Source of the DNA: Batillaria attramentaria
Taxonomy: Eukaryota; Mollusca; Gastropoda; Batillariidae
Length of the DNA: 64,000 bases
Assembly: GCA_018292915.2 (NCBI GenBank)
Contig: JACVVK020000167.1
Span: 1,146,001 to 1,210,000 of the forward strand
Direction of reading: 5' to 3'
Shown piece after piece: positions 47,803 through 56,490 of this stretch. The stretch's first letter is position 1, and each line of letters begins with the position of its first letter. The notes below the pieces were generated by a model that saw only the letters and a program-made list of their open reading frames with translations, was not told the DNA's origin and ran no database searches. Made by a program: the position numbers and the translations under genes.

Positions 47803-48422
47803 AATGTTGCTGGGTCGAATACTTGAAAGGTAAATGAAAGCTTGTCTGTGTTGCGAATAGTTTTATATGTATTTTCTTTTCTCTCTTAAAGAAACGTATT
47901 GAGAAGTGAAGAGTTAGGAAAAAGGGAAGGGAAAATGTGTGTGTGTGGGTTCTTTTTTATTTATTTTTTTTCCTTTAATTTTAGCTTTCTTCGTCAAGGC
48001 TGAGAGAAGTATAACAACGAGCTATAAATCGTCGTCATACTTGACAATAAGCCTTGTCCAGGGATCACCACGTGGAGGTGAAGCTAATTCGATCCCCTTT
48101 TTTTTTTTTTTTTTTTTTTTGATTTTTTTTTTATAATTTTTTTTCTTTTCTTTTTTTGAATTTTTTTTTGGGACAAAAAAAGAAACCAGATATAAAATGC
48201 GCTGACTACTAAAAGCAGACTACTACACATGTAGGTACAATACAAAAAGAAATATGGACAGTAACCAAAAAAAAAAAAGGTACATGTAGTGGTTAAATAC
48301 TTTACATCTAAAATGTGCTGAATACTAACAAGCAGACAACTAAAGACTCAACTACAATACAAGGAAAAATACAGACAGTAACCAAAAAAAAACAAAAAAA
48401 AAAAACCAAACAAACAAACATA
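47803..48422. other. Polinton AT-rich intergenic region with a 95-bp duplication
   Basis: This region holds long interrupted poly-T (about 48099-48170) and two diverged copies of a segment ending in GGACAGTAACCAAAAAAAAA or CAGACAGTAACCAAAAAAAA (about 48193-48285 and 48307-48400). No gene is seen. It lies upstream of the CARD gene and downstream of PC4-like gene 1, so it may hold a 3' end and a promoter. Confidence 0.5.
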
Positions 48423-48821
48423 TCAGTCCGAGAAAAATCGCCTCTTTTTTGAAGCGATTAGTTTTTCCTTTTTGTCGTCCTCCTCCACCTCCCCATCGCC
48501 GACGTCGTCACTCCCAGCGACCTTGTCAAACTCTTCTTTAAGAGTATTTTTTAATCTGCTCAGTCGCTCAATGTTTTGCGACGACAGCGTCAAAAACGCC
48601 TCCAGCTGATCCATAGAACTCAGCGAAAATCCCTCCTTGGTGGGGTAAATAGTGTCCTTTTTAACGTTGTAGTTGAATTTACGGACATTTATATACGTCC
48701 TTCCTTTGAATGTCTGCACGGAAACCATAAATTGGTCACCGATATGAAATAATTTCCTTCCCTCGTATTCCACGTGGGAAACAGACGACTGAAGCGAAGC
48801 AGAAGATGAAGCCATCGTCAA
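48423..48821 (-). CDS. PC4-like single-stranded DNA-binding protein 1, 132 aa
   Basis: Residues about 18-90 match the PC4/p15 coactivator fold: LFHIGDQFMVSVQTFKGRTY, then INVRKF, a basic loop, and KEGFSLSSMDQLEAFL. PC4-type proteins bind single-stranded DNA and act in transcription or replication. A low-complexity acidic stretch (EVEEDDKKEK) precedes a basic end, KKRRFFSD. The Ser-rich N-terminus has two possible starts, at 48821 and two codons later. A second, diverged relative is at 49772. The family assignment is by pattern and not confirmed by search. Confidence 0.72.
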   Translation of the reverse strand: MTMASSSASLQSSVSHVEYEGRKLFHIGDQFMVSVQTFKGRTYINVRKFNYNVKKDTIYPTKEGFSLSSMDQLEAFLTLSSQNIERLSRLKNTLKEEFDKVAGSDDVGDGEVEEDDKKEKLIASKKRRFFSD

Positions 48822-48929
48822 AGGGTGGTCGAGAGAGACTGAAATGCGTGCTGCTGCTGAAGAGAAGCGAGAGGGTCAAATGGTTAAAAGTACACTATCG
48901 GCACTGCACTTAAATACCTTTTCCTTGCG

Positions 48930-49245
48930 CTTACTAAAAATAGTGGACAACAGCTGCCGTTTAATTGTACCACGCAATCATGAGGGGGTGTGTACCGTAA
49001 CCATGATAGCTGGCAAAGATTATTACTGTACGACTAGCGGTCATTTGCAGTTTGGAACTCTATTCTTTTGCATAACACGAGGGTCATTTCGCGCGACAAC
49101 AGCTACCGTTTAATTGTACCATGCAATCATGAGGGGTGTGTACCGTAACCATGATAGCTGTCAAAGATAATTACTGTACGACTAGCGGTCATTTGCAGTT
49201 TGGAACTATTCTTTTGCATAAGACGGGGGTCATTTCGCGCGACAA
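48930..49245. repeat. Tandem pair of about 145-bp intergenic repeats upstream of PC4-like gene 1
   Basis: Copies at about 48950-49094 and 49096-49238 share TTTAATTGTACCA(C/T)GCAATC, GTAACCATGATAGCTG and CGACTAGCGGTCATTTGCAG. Part of the unit recurs at 46885-46945. The position, immediately before a gene on the opposite strand, suggests promoter duplication. Confidence 0.75.
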
Positions 49246-49299
49246 CAGCCACGGTCACACGCGCATCTGCCGCTCTTATGACACCTAAACGATACATAA

Positions 49300-49562
49300 G
49301 ATGGGCACCTGTCAAAGATATGTGGGTGTGATTATTTGTCGAAGATACGGGGGAGGTGTATCGCTGTACGAGTAATTGTGAATGTGGACAGTTTGACAAA
49401 AAGATACGGTAATGGTGGCGGTGGTGGTGGTTGTCCCCATGTCCCTGCTGCCTTTTTTTGTTTTTTTTTTTTGTTTGTTTGCTTGATAGCAGCTCGTCTA
49501 AAAGCTTGTGTCTTTTCCCGGTAACTTTCTTGATGATGATGAAAGGCATTTTGCGGCTCCAT
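49300..49562 (-). pseudogene. Decayed second copy of the CARD gene
   Basis: An ATG at 49562 is followed by NAFHHHQES, which mirrors NAFHHFQES in the CARD protein. Nucleotide similarity is visible around GTAACTTTCTTGATGATGAT compared with 47569-47590, in the proline-rich linker, and in the leader upstream of the ATG (CCATAATGTTG in both). Most of the CARD has been deleted and the frame is then lost in a lysine-rich stretch. It is a partial duplication. Confidence 0.65.
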
Positions 49563-49771
49563 AATGTTGGAAAGGCAACTAAAGGTCTGTATGTGTTGTA
49601 ATATAATTTTGTTTACGCAAACTCAACACACACACACACAGAACAAGAACAACAATATAGCATACACACACAAACAAATTTTATTCAGTCGAGGAACGGC
49701 ACAAAAACAAAAAAAGATCAATGCATACAACAAGTTCTAAGGACCAATGTCAGAAAAAAAAAAGTGTTTGT

Positions 49772-50266
49772 TCACAATGAACTTGCGAAATCGTTGCCCC
49801 AGTAGAGTTGAGATTGAGGCGGTTGAACGTCTGGCAAATCTGTAGCATTCAGGTGTGTGTCACTCGAATTCTGCTCAAAACAGTGTTGAATCAAATTGTC
49901 AATATACTGATCGTCCACCATTCGTTGAATCGGGTACTTAGGTTTTTCTGGGGTCGCGGTAGCTGGCGGTAGCGGCGGCGGCGATGGCTGCTGTTGTTGT
50001 TGTTGTTTCAGTTCACTGGTCTGTTTGTTATACTCAGCGACAAGTCTTGATTTGACTTTTCCCAAGCGCTGAAATTCAGCCAGATCCAAACTGACGCCAC
50101 GTCGCGTAGGAACTACTTTGCCTCCTTTGACATCAGATCGAGCAGAATAATGGCGAATGTAAATCTTGACAGTACCTCGCCAAGTTTTCACGCTGGCGTA
50201 GATATTTCGCCCCAGAGGAAACAACGTGTCGTTTGAAGTCAAAACGCCACTCTGCGATGATGTCAT
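49772..50266 (-). CDS. PC4-like protein 2, 164 aa
   Basis: The start at 50266 (MTSSQSG) is chosen because the upstream extension is lysine repeats and low complexity. Residues about 15-80 follow the PC4 pattern: LFPLGRNIYASVKTWRGTVK, then IYIRHY, a basic loop and RRGVSLDLAEF. A glutamine/proline-rich linker (QQQQQQPSPPPLPP) leads to a C-terminal segment, DDQYIDNLIQHCFEQ, absent from the first protein. Two PC4-like proteins in one Polinton suggest duplication and specialisation. The role in DNA replication or late transcription is inferred. Confidence 0.7.
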   Translation of the reverse strand: MTSSQSGVLTSNDTLFPLGRNIYASVKTWRGTVKIYIRHYSARSDVKGGKVVPTRRGVSLDLAEFQRLGKVKSRLVAEYNKQTSELKQQQQQQPSPPPLPPATATPEKPKYPIQRMVDDQYIDNLIQHCFEQNSSDTHLNATDLPDVQPPQSQLYWGNDFASSL

Positions 50267-50367
50267 TTTCTTCTTCTTCTTCTCCAGGTCCGCGTGGTGT
50301 AAGCCGGTTAAAAGTGAATAACACCAGTGCACGCAGGTACCTCGAGTTTTTATAGGTAACCTTTTTC

Positions 50368-50832
50368 CTAGGCGAACGCGCGTCTAAAAAGCTGAGTCAC
50401 TTTACGATCATTGGCTGTTGGTGAGTAAGCCCTAAAAATAGACAGGGCCTTCGACATGGTATCGCCGTGACTTTTGCGTATCAGATAATACAGGACGTAA
50501 AGCCCACAAGTAGAGCTTAACGCATCTTGCAGGACCCGATCATTATATCTGTAGTAGCGACAATTTCTTACAAGAAACTCTTTAATGTCACGATGGCGAG
50601 GGGGCAGACCATAGCTATCAAAATATTCTGCTGTACAAGTACGAGCATCGAACCAAATCGCGACCCAATGCTCTCCTACATGACCAGCAGGGGCTGTATT
50701 TACTACAAAAGCATGATGGTGATGTTTTGGTAATAGACGCCGGGGAAGTCTGTCGCGGGGAAAAACACCGCGAAAAACGTGTCTGGCAGTTCGATGGTGG
50801 GCCAGCACGCGTGTCAGTTGTCGGTTGTTCAT
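50368..50832 (-). CDS. Adenain-like (C5/Ulp1-fold) capsid maturation protease, 154 aa
   Basis: The catalytic set is visible: His55 in GEHWVAIWFD, Asp72 in EYFDSYGLPP, Gln102 and Cys109 in the STCGLYVLYYL segment. This is the Cys protease of the adenovirus/Polinton lineage, which cleaves virion precursor proteins. Length is normal for short Polinton proteases. Its first four bases overlap the end of the capsid gene (ATGA). It looks intact. Confidence 0.93.
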   Translation of the reverse strand: MNNRQLTRVLAHHRTARHVFRGVFPRDRLPRRLLPKHHHHAFVVNTAPAGHVGEHWVAIWFDARTCTAEYFDSYGLPPRHRDIKEFLVRNCRYYRYNDRVLQDALSSTCGLYVLYYLIRKSHGDTMSKALSIFRAYSPTANDRKVTQLFRRAFA

Positions 50833-52140
50833 GATGAAAAGTCAGTAATAATTTGGCGACTGCGGTCAATTTCCAGTAACGAATCCAGTTCTCCGTAAAT
50901 GATAGCTTGCAAAGCGTTGGGGATCGGGTTAGCAAATTTGATTTCTAAACGCAGACTACCGGTTTTTATCAACTCCACTTGATTGCCATCCAAAAGACTG
51001 GGACTCAAATCAAACACAAACAGACAGTAGCCATGTGGAAACTCTTGGTATTTAATACCGTGTCCGTGCTGGCTGTTGACGAGTCCTGTGCCTGCGGCCA
51101 AATTGAAATAACTGCGCACGTACTGACCGTGTTCAAAATCAGGCGTCAAAGGTTTGGCCGGAATCTGCTTACCGTCCAAATACAGTGACAAAAATGTCAG
51201 TCCATGAGGTTGAAAATTAAAAGGATTACTGTTGTACGCACCATTAGAGGCGGCGCTTTGCACTAGCCCGACCACGACTCTGTTGGGGAGTTGTGATAAA
51301 AAGAGATTATCTAAAACCACAGACAGACTGCCTTGAGCCAATCCATGCGTTTTAATGACTGCTCGTTTTAAAGGATATTTAGCTGTGCGCTTTTCTAACG
51401 CCTTCGCGTGACCTACGGTCACGGCTGGGTTCAGTTTTACTTTCCGAACAAACAGACTAGCTTGTGTAATAATTACTCCTAAACCCAGCGGCAGGGTCGT
51501 GGGCCATCAAGACAAAACTGTTTTTGGCGGGAATGAGTCTAATTTTGACGTCTACACCATTTACAAGATAGCGCTCTTGTTTAAAAATATCCACGTGAAG
51601 TCTTCCCATTAAATCCATTTCTCGACTTTCAGCCGTTAAGGCTCGCCTCGACACTAAACCGGTATTATCAGCGCCTTGCGTGTCGTCAAAATGGTTAGCG
51701 GTGTCTTTGTAAAAACCCTCCGCAGTCAGATGCGACTCTTTCGCTTCAATTCCAAAACTTAACATTTTTTCAATATAGGCTTTATACGGGTAAGTATTTT
51801 CCGAGTTTGTGACGAGAGTTGAATTAAATGTAACGTCCACTTGTGAAAACAAAGAGTGCAAAATGTTATTTACCGGAGCGACATCCGCGTCGGCTGCTAA
51901 ATTGTTACCGTTGGCGCGAGTGACTTTACATTTCACGTGTAAGTAAGTGTTAGACAAATCCATGTACTCATCCGTAGCGCCTGATACGTAAAATTCGATG
52001 GGGGCTCCGGGTGCCAGTGTGGCCAAAGGATGAAATTCCACATGGCTACCGTGTTCGACCGAGGTTTGGGTCGGGGGCATGGAAAACAGATCAAGTCCGG
52101 AATCGACAGATTCACAACTCTGTGGGTGCAGCAACGACAT
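50829..52140 (-). pseudogene. Double jelly-roll major capsid protein, split by a frameshift
   Basis: The first part (52140 to 51457, 227 aa) starts MSLLHPQSCESVDSGLDLFS and covers the first jelly roll. It ends at a TAG 25 bp after the frame changes near 51478-51490 (around CCTAAACCC on the + strand). The second part is open in the +1 frame from that point to 50829 (197 aa counted from its first ATG, at 51422) and carries the second jelly roll. One extra or missing base explains the split. It could be a real mutation or a sequencing indel. Together the parts have the length of a Polinton major capsid protein, which forms the hexon-like shell. Confidence 0.88.
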
Positions 52141-52146
52141 GGTGAA

Positions 52147-52586
52147 TTAGTCAAAAATATCAGTGACGTGTCTTCGAGCAGCTCTTTTTCTCGTTTGACG
52201 CCTTTTACGACTAAACTCTTGCTTTATACGTTTTGTGTTGGGCTCGCCGGGTGGGGCGGCGGCTGGCGGCGGCTCCTACAGCTTGATTCAGTATACGTCG
52301 ACCAGCCTGTTGCGTTCTCCGCTTAGCTGCTGATTTAAAGTCTTGACCCGACAAGACATCGTTAGCGATTTGCATCCCGGTCCTAGCGCCCTGTTTTTAA
52401 CAAACTTTTCCCGGCGCTTTTTAGTAAGGGAACAGCGGATCTTAGCACACCGCCTAATATATTTCCTAGACCCTGACCGCGCATCATCGCGCCTCCACCG
52501 CGAAATACCGGTAAACCGCCATTGCCTGCCTGTAGGGCAAAGTAATCGTGGTACGCTTTTGCGTCACAGGTATACGGACACTTCAT
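52147..52586 (-). pseudogene. Adenovirus pX-like minor virion protein gene with two frameshifts
   Basis: The start (52586) reads MKCPYTCDAKAYHDYFALQA, then a glycine-rich, basic, membrane-like stretch (GNILGGVLRSAVPLLKSAGK). The frame breaks at about 52385-52396, reads on in the +1 frame, and breaks again in the GC-rich segment around 52245-52290. After that a very basic tail ends in DIFD with TAA at 52147-52149, just upstream of the capsid start. The position between penton and capsid genes and the Gly-rich plus Arg/Lys-rich composition fit the Polinton pX-like protein. DNA condensation or membrane activity is inferred from family knowledge. Confidence 0.75.
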
Positions 52587-52588
52587 TG

Positions 52589-53338
52589 TTAAATTCCTTC
52601 TAAACGCCTCGGGCGGAAATGAAGTGTGACGATGCTCTTTCCTTGTTCGAATGAAATGGGTTCTCCCGTGTATGAGGTTATAAGGATTTCTATCGTGTTG
52701 AATTGTTTCCGACACAGAGGTACGTAATGAGGTTTATCAAAACGCTCATACAAGATGCTTTTAGAAAAATCTGTACAGGGGACGGTGCGTAGGAGCGGTA
52801 CGTTGACGTCACCGACCACTCGCTGTTGCACAATGTCACAATAAACATACAGAGAATGGTATTGCGTGTACAGATCAAGCATTCCGTTAGCTAAATAGGT
52901 TCCAGGACCAACCAAAGTATTGCTTTTAAACCCTAACAACTTTTGTAAATCAGACCCGAGCTCTAACCGGCAGTGCTTATACAAAACGACGTACACGCGC
53001 TTTGTCGAGTCTTTAAAATGAAATCGGACATTGCTTTGAGCTGTAATGGCAGCAACTTGGAAGTTTAACGCTGTGACAAGCTGTTCGGGACTCGCGTACA
53101 GGCCATCAGGCAGCGTCCCCACCTTTAACACAGCGCGTTCATCGTCTTGTATGACTTTAAATTGAAACGTATCGCCTTTAACGTTATAAAAACTACCGGG
53201 AACGTTAATTTCCGCAAGACCCACTTCCCATTCTCCGTTCAGATCAACTGACTGAGGGAGCTTTGTATAAAAATGAGCCGCGTTATTGTCAGGATAGTGG
53301 TTTAAACTGCTGTTACTAGGGAGCGTCACGTAAAACAT
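52589..53338 (-). CDS. Polinton minor capsid (penton-like) protein, 249 aa
   Basis: It begins MFYVTLPSNSSLNHYPDNNA and continues with a beta-rich single-jelly-roll-like sequence (WEVGLAEINVPGSFYNV near residue 37). It ends with FRPRRLEGI. This layout is the minor capsid or penton protein of Polintons, forming the virion vertices. The gene overlaps the upstream two-TM gene by 23 bp and is followed after 2 bp by the pX-like start. The frame is intact. Confidence 0.9.
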   Translation of the reverse strand: MFYVTLPSNSSLNHYPDNNAAHFYTKLPQSVDLNGEWEVGLAEINVPGSFYNVKGDTFQFKVIQDDERAVLKVGTLPDGLYASPEQLVTALNFQVAAITAQSNVRFHFKDSTKRVYVVLYKHCRLELGSDLQKLLGFKSNTLVGPGTYLANGMLDLYTQYHSLYVYCDIVQQRVVGDVNVPLLRTVPCTDFSKSILYERFDKPHYVPLCRKQFNTIEILITSYTGEPISFEQGKSIVTLHFRPRRLEGI

Positions 53339-53591
53339 TTTTACGCTCTATAGTCGGATTGGGCAGGGCGTATCCTAGAGAAGCGCTAAGCAAGGAAATC
53401 CACAAACTTTCCGACGGATGTTCTCGCGTTAAATTTATTAACGAAACAATAATGACCATGCAGATGATGAGCATCTGACATATAAAAACAACTTCACTAC
53501 GCGGTACTCTCCGCCCCCATACACGCCAGAGTATCGACCTTCTTGCTCCGGTGTCTTCTTCTTTTTCCTGATTCTCTTGTATGTCAGTCAT
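53316..53591 (-). CDS. Small two-transmembrane Polinton protein, about 91 aa
   Basis: The start MTDIQENQEK at 53591 is preferred because it lies directly after the integrase stop. A charged N-terminus is followed by two hydrophobic segments, VVFICQMLIICMVIIVSLIN and LWISLLSASLGYAL, ending in PNPTI. A protein with this double-helix layout is a regular neighbour of the penton gene in Polintons as I recall. Function unknown; a membrane or virion-associated role is possible. Confidence 0.7.
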   Translation of the reverse strand: MTDIQENQEKEEDTGARRSILWRVWGRRVPRSEVVFICQMLIICMVIIVSLINLTREHPSESLWISLLSASLGYALPNPTIERKNVLRDAP

Positions 53592-54640
53592 TGAACGTGT
53601 TTGGCCGGGATCCACGAGTCAAATGACGACGGGTAGCCGAGCCAGCGAATTAAATATTCTTTTCTTCCACCAGGGCCTCGCCGCGATTTCAAAATTTGTT
53701 CAATCCTATAGACTTGTTTTTCACCAACTTTTTGTAACTCTTCTTTATAAAAACTCCCTTTCAATTCCTCGCCGTGATCGTCTTTGATTTTATAAGTAAC
53801 AGGTCGTGTACTTAATACGCGACTTAAAGTAAACAGCTCTTGCGTCCAGCCTGGTAAATACCCTTTCTTAAACGACCGACGCGCTTTAGAAATGCGAACG
53901 CGGTCACCAATGTTTAGCTGTGTCACCGACTGTTTTCCTTTTCGTCCGTATAACGCCTGCCACACCTGTTCGCTCGTTTCAGCTGTTACTTCAACGGGTG
54001 CACGTCGAATACTCCGGTGATACGAATGATTGTAACTGTCGACAACCTGAGGTAGAACATCCACGTAGCGCAAAGTATTTGTGTGGGTAAAATATCGCCA
54101 GAGTCTTTCTTTCAACGTGCGATTAAATCTTTCCACAACCGCGGCTTTTATGTCTTCGTTTTCTGTGGTAAAGAAATACACCTTGTGCTTGGACAAAAAT
54201 TGTTGAAAAACACGGTTGATAAATTCTGTTCCTTTGTCTGTTTGCAGTTTTAAAGGTTTCCGTCCAGCCGTCTCAAAGATGTGTTCAAACGCTTTCGTTA
54301 GCGACGCACCCGTCTTGTTCTTTAAAGGCACGACCCACGCGTACTTGCTCAACACGTCGATGCAGGTTAGCAAGAAGGTATAACCGTCATTATACTTCTT
54401 CAATTTTTGCACATCAATTAAGTCGGCTTGCCACTGGTGATCGATTCCTCCTACGATAATACGGCGACGTGAAAATCGGTGTCTAACAGGTTTGTGTAAT
54501 GTATACGTATCTTGATGAGACAACCACTGTTGTATGTCTCCGAGTTTCGCTTTAGGTACAGCTCTTTTTAAACTTTGCACACCACCAAAACTGCCAGGGA
54601 GCTTAGGATTATAGTACCGCTGTCGTAACGCTTTAGACAT
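53588..54640 (-). CDS. Polinton retrovirus-like integrase with chromodomain, 350 aa
   Basis: The rve catalytic core has Asp73 (WQADLIDVQ), Asp135 (QTDKGTEF) and Glu170 (VVERFNRTLKERL), so D-D-35-E spacing is complete. The N-terminal 60 residues are basic. The C-terminal 40 residues form a chromodomain (YRIEQILKSRRGPGGRKEYL, then IRWLGYP and DSWIPAKHV), which could guide insertion to certain chromatin. It joins the element ends to target DNA and makes 6-bp duplications. The gene looks intact. Confidence 0.96.
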   Translation of the reverse strand: MSKALRQRYYNPKLPGSFGGVQSLKRAVPKAKLGDIQQWLSHQDTYTLHKPVRHRFSRRRIIVGGIDHQWQADLIDVQKLKKYNDGYTFLLTCIDVLSKYAWVVPLKNKTGASLTKAFEHIFETAGRKPLKLQTDKGTEFINRVFQQFLSKHKVYFFTTENEDIKAAVVERFNRTLKERLWRYFTHTNTLRYVDVLPQVVDSYNHSYHRSIRRAPVEVTAETSEQVWQALYGRKGKQSVTQLNIGDRVRISKARRSFKKGYLPGWTQELFTLSRVLSTRPVTYKIKDDHGEELKGSFYKEELQKVGEKQVYRIEQILKSRRGPGGRKEYLIRWLGYPSSFDSWIPAKHVQ

Positions 54641-54651
54641 TTTTTTTTTTT

Positions 54652-55470
54652 TTAGTCAAATAACGCCTCCCAATGTAGACGCGGCGATTTAAAGTGTCGG
54701 GGTGATGGTGATGATGATGATGAGCGAATAAGAGGAGATTCCTGTCGACGACGACGACGACGAACGCGAGGGCGCGATCGGTCTGCTGTAACTGAAGGCG
54801 TAGAGGGTGTTGCAGCATCCCTTAAAGACGACGCATGCCTGTTCCGTTGTAAGTAGTCCCAGCGCTTCAGGTTGCCTACAATTTCACGAGGTACGTTGGC
54901 GCGTTTCAAAGCACGAGCAAATACATTCCACCCCTGCGGAGTTTCCACTTTTTTCCGAGCGCGTAGTACATCATTGACTAAATCAGACATATTTGACCCG
55001 TCGATGGTTACGCCTTCGTATACCAACTGACCTCTTTCATCCCAGGTCAATTCAGGATCCTCTTTAAGATGCTCTAAAAGTAACCGCGCTTTCTTATGCA
55101 TCGTTTTAGGAACACTGGCGAGGACACGGTTTTCTAATTTTTCTTCTAAGCTGCCAGCACTAGACGAAGGCGGTGCTGGCTGTGTTGCCGAAGCACTTTC
55201 AGCGGTGGTTGAAGCGATTTCCACTCTACCGATCGGTTTCTGACGGTACTCTTTACTAAAATGTCTGTAGCGGTGCAAAGCCTGTTCATAGCGTCTCGCT
55301 TTTTCCAACGGTTCTAATGCTGCATCTTGTAAAACTTGCGTTATCTCCTGGTCCAAACCGACAATATTCCCATTTAAAATATCCGTTACGGGTGGTGGTG
55401 GTGGTGGTTTTTGTTCTTGTCGTTTAAGCCATTCCGGGTCGACCAATACCATTTTCTTCGTGTACTCCAT
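54652..55470 (-). CDS. Polinton-conserved protein of unknown function, 272 aa
   Basis: It begins MEYTKKMVLVDPEWLKRQEQ with a following proline run. A charged helical region (PLEKARRYEQALHRYRHFS) comes next. A conserved-looking block near residues 120-205 reads VPKTMHKKARLLLEHLK, then LTWDERGQLVYEG and VPREIVGNLKRWDYLQ. The C-terminus is Arg- and Ser-rich (RVRRRRRRQESP). A position between integrase and small basic protein is typical for this Polinton gene. The basic end suggests nucleic-acid binding. Confidence 0.8.
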   Translation of the reverse strand: MEYTKKMVLVDPEWLKRQEQKPPPPPPVTDILNGNIVGLDQEITQVLQDAALEPLEKARRYEQALHRYRHFSKEYRQKPIGRVEIASTTAESASATQPAPPSSSAGSLEEKLENRVLASVPKTMHKKARLLLEHLKEDPELTWDERGQLVYEGVTIDGSNMSDLVNDVLRARKKVETPQGWNVFARALKRANVPREIVGNLKRWDYLQRNRHASSLRDAATPSTPSVTADRSRPRVRRRRRRQESPLIRSSSSSPSPRHFKSPRLHWEALFD

Positions 55471-55478
55471 TTTTCTTG

Positions 55479-55805
55479 TTATTGCCCGAGCAAAACTTGT
55501 CCTAGCACACCTAATACTGGACCTAACACAGCGCCGAGAAATCCACCTTTCTGCAAAAGTGCTTTTCGGCGCTTTAAAGAAGTTTTCTTGGTCGCCAAGG
55601 TTCTAAGCGTCTGTTTATGCGCACGAAGTTTTTGTTTCTGACGCGGGGTCAAACGCACACGCCCTTTTAAAATATTGAATGAACACTCGCACAACGTTTG
55701 AATCAGTTCACGGTCCCCGGATCGGATAATAGCTTTCACGACTTGCGGTTTAGCTTTCGATAAAAATTTCAATAACGCCGCGTTGCGTTTTAGCCGCGTG
55801 CTCAT
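55479..55805 (-). CDS. Small basic Polinton protein with hydrophobic C-terminus, 108 aa
   Basis: It begins MSTRLKRNAALLKFLSKAKP. A conserved-looking LCECSFNILKGRV segment, then K/R-rich LRTLATKKTSLKRRKALLQK, and a glycine-containing hydrophobic end (GGFLGAVLGPVLGVLGQVLL) follow. The start overlaps the end of the ATPase gene by 4 bp. A minor virion or DNA-associated protein is likely; the function is unknown. Confidence 0.78.
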   Translation of the reverse strand: MSTRLKRNAALLKFLSKAKPQVVKAIIRSGDRELIQTLCECSFNILKGRVRLTPRQKQKLRAHKQTLRTLATKKTSLKRRKALLQKGGFLGAVLGPVLGVLGQVLLGQ

Positions 55806-56422
55806 TTTTGAAGATAAGCGGTCACACCTTGAGGCGAAAAAATATCAGTTCGTAGGCGCAAATGTTCTGGTGTTTCTTGTCTGAGATCAATCAGCAAATA
55901 ACCGTGACTTTTTGAAACAGCGTCTTTATATGCTTCTAACATATATTGAGTTTTTCCAGGGTACATTTGTTTTGCCAGTGCTGTTATTTGGGACGCGTCA
56001 CGCGGGTTTTTAAACACGACTAAATAATGACTGTTTAAGCTTATCGTTCGCTGTTCTTTGTTTTTTCCAAATAAATTTTGCACGATGTACATAACGGAGA
56101 TGTTCAGGTGATGACTTCCTTTCGTAAACAGCTGTGTCACGCGAGAATCGGTTTCATGCATGAGATCATCAATAATAAGAAGACAGCGTTTGTGACCTGT
56201 AAATTTCGACATATCAGGTAATCCCTCCTGAAATTGCACGCCACGCAGCTGTAGCTTGTCATATAACGGTTGCCAAACACCGTAACACCAAATAATTTCC
56301 TCCGGCGCGGGGACCATAATATCCTTCAACCGATCTAAACACTGATTGACAAAATAGCTTTTGCCGCTTTGTGAAGGCCCTGCAATAAGACAGGTAAACG
56401 GATGCTGAAATCGCGGATCCAT
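55802..56422 (-). CDS. FtsK/HerA-like genome-packaging ATPase, 206 aa
   Basis: The start MDPRFQHPFTCLIA at 56422 places the Walker A motif GPSQSGKS at residues 15-22, as usual for the A32/FtsK-HerA packaging ATPases. Walker B is CLLIIDDL (residues 80-87). A longer open frame begins at 56479 but would add a non-typical hydrophobic leader. It would drive DNA into the capsid. It looks intact and is the first gene next to the right TIR. Confidence 0.94.
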   Translation of the reverse strand: MDPRFQHPFTCLIAGPSQSGKSYFVNQCLDRLKDIMVPAPEEIIWCYGVWQPLYDKLQLRGVQFQEGLPDMSKFTGHKRCLLIIDDLMHETDSRVTQLFTKGSHHLNISVMYIVQNLFGKNKEQRTISLNSHYLVVFKNPRDASQITALAKQMYPGKTQYMLEAYKDAVSKSHGYLLIDLRQETPEHLRLRTDIFSPQGVTAYLQK

Positions 56423-56490
56423 GTCTGCTGGGTAACTGAGAGAAACAAATGAAAACCAACAGTTAAATATCATCATCATGTGGGACCCCT

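Noticed and set aside
51470..51490. Programmed ribosomal frameshift in the major capsid gene
   Set aside because: GGGTTTA is present but in the wrong phase for a -1 slip, and the needed shift is +1. Mutation or sequence error is simpler.
55802..56479. Longer ATPase start at 56479
   Set aside because: The extra 19 residues are hydrophobic and begin at the TIR border. The start at 56422 places Walker A at the usual distance.
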